Notes under the pieces: model-generated
Databases searched by the model: none
What the model was told of the DNA's origin: nothing
Seen by the model: only the letters and a program-made list of their open reading frames with translations
Part shown: in pieces, positions 63,260-64,000 of the stretch
Numbering within the stretch: position 1 is the first letter of the stretch
Layout: each line of letters starts with the position of its first letter
Translations under genes and position numbers: made by a program
Source: Heliocidaris tuberculata
Lineage: Eukaryota > Echinodermata > Echinoidea > Camarodonta > Echinometridae
Assembly: GCA_025618425.1 (NCBI GenBank)
Contig: CM046836.1
Span: 22,170,981-22,234,980, forward strand
Length of the DNA: 64,000 nt
Direction of reading: 5' to 3'

Positions 63260-64000
63260 GACATGCATCCCCGCCGTGGCCGGGGCACGGGCCGGGCGGG
63301 GCCCGTTCGCTCCGTTCGGCCGCGAGATTACTAGAGTTTGGTTGGATGTGTTAAGTTGTTTTAACGTCATGATTTTACATCTTTCTTTTTAAGACGTATT
63401 TCAATGTAATTTTACAACTCTCTGTAATCTTTAAAATTATCATTGCAATTGTTCACTATTGATGTACTTAAAATCATCAACAACAAAATGTAAAGTTGCC
63501 GGAGGCAAAAGTAACGGCACATTGAACATGTTGAATGCCGTTTAAATGGTAATTAAATTTATCCGATGATAAATGCTATAAAATTTTTGGTTAAAATTGC
63601 AACAGATTTTGATGAAACCAAAACATACTCTCCAAAAAACAATTCTTTATTGGTATTTACATTTCCAACGAAATATCATTTTCCTCAACAAATATTTGAG
63701 ATTTCGGTTGAAAATGTAGCGGTCTCGTATTACTTTCATGGGTAGGGAATAATGGACCATTTACCTATGACGTCATTAAGGAGATTATTTCATTAGGTAA
63801 ACAATTTTTTGTCATTATTTCGGTACCCTGAGAAATAAAAAGAGTTGCTGAAAGCATTGGTAAACCTTACTAGTGTGTGTCTGTGTTCATGTTTATGCAA
63901 ATTATGCAAACGTGCTTAAGGGTCTGGTATTCCTACACCTACCCTATGGTTGTACATCGCAAGAAGTGAACTTCATGTGCCCATATAAAGGTTAAAGTTG
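63260..64000. other. Unassigned, no gene seen
   Basis: A short GC-rich bit (63265-63330) then A/T-rich DNA. No exon, TIR or LINE is recognised up to the window end. Confidence 0.5.

Overview
The window looks like echinoderm, most probably sea urchin, nuclear DNA. Two multi-exon genes encode tandem EGF modules followed by an avidin-like domain, the fibropellin architecture that I know only from sea urchins and relatives. Introns are long and carry many TIR elements, SINEs, LINE fragments and microsatellites. A run of exactly 500 N (33501-34000) splits the window, so linkage across it rests on scaffolding.

Left part (1-33033): two convergent fibropellin-like genes. Gene 1 (+) has nine 38-39 residue EGF exons (1145-12777), two avidin exons (13404-13532, 17942-18143) and a last exon ending at 19096. 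Gene 2 (-) mirrors it: nine EGF exons (33033 down to 25939), avidin exons 25186-25314 and 22888-23086, and a last exon ending at 22111. All EGF exons are symmetric phase 1. Both genes carry one non-calcium-type EGF (ALNAC/ALDAC) at the same place, second before the avidin domain, so they are tail-to-tail paralogues. The 5' ends lie outside the window or in the gap.

Middle (34499-38118): the 3' part of a tepsin (AP-4 accessory protein, ENTHD2) gene. Its last exon has the AP-4 beta-appendage motif near the start and an epsilon-appendage-like motif at the C terminus. A 1.58-kb hAT-type element with a perfect 8-bp target duplication sits between the two motifs. The exon before it carries a one-base frameshift.

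Right part: a small gene on the minus strand, rebuilt from four short exons (56235-56247, 49940-50035, 48437-48553, 47228-47259), encodes an 85-residue protein matching mitochondrial ATP synthase subunit f. Most other sequence is mobile DNA: hAT elements, some nested (41794-42875, 42318-42715, 62423-63251), TTAA-flanked elements (12127-12534, 43683-44267), a near-perfect palindrome with a 9-bp duplication (54128-54631), a Helitron-like element with a 151-bp tandem array (38742-39714), nested palindromes (51376-52290), and LINE remnants (8519-9250, 31735-32030, 58851-60395, 61709-62344).

The genes are ordinary metazoan genes. Three things are most worth following. Gene 2 keeps the O-fucose consensus in only 2 of 9 EGF modules, against 9 of 9 in gene 1, while both keep the O-glucose consensus. 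The tepsin coding exon is disrupted so that its two AP-4 binding motifs are separated. The window also holds a dense, datable set of nested palindromic elements.
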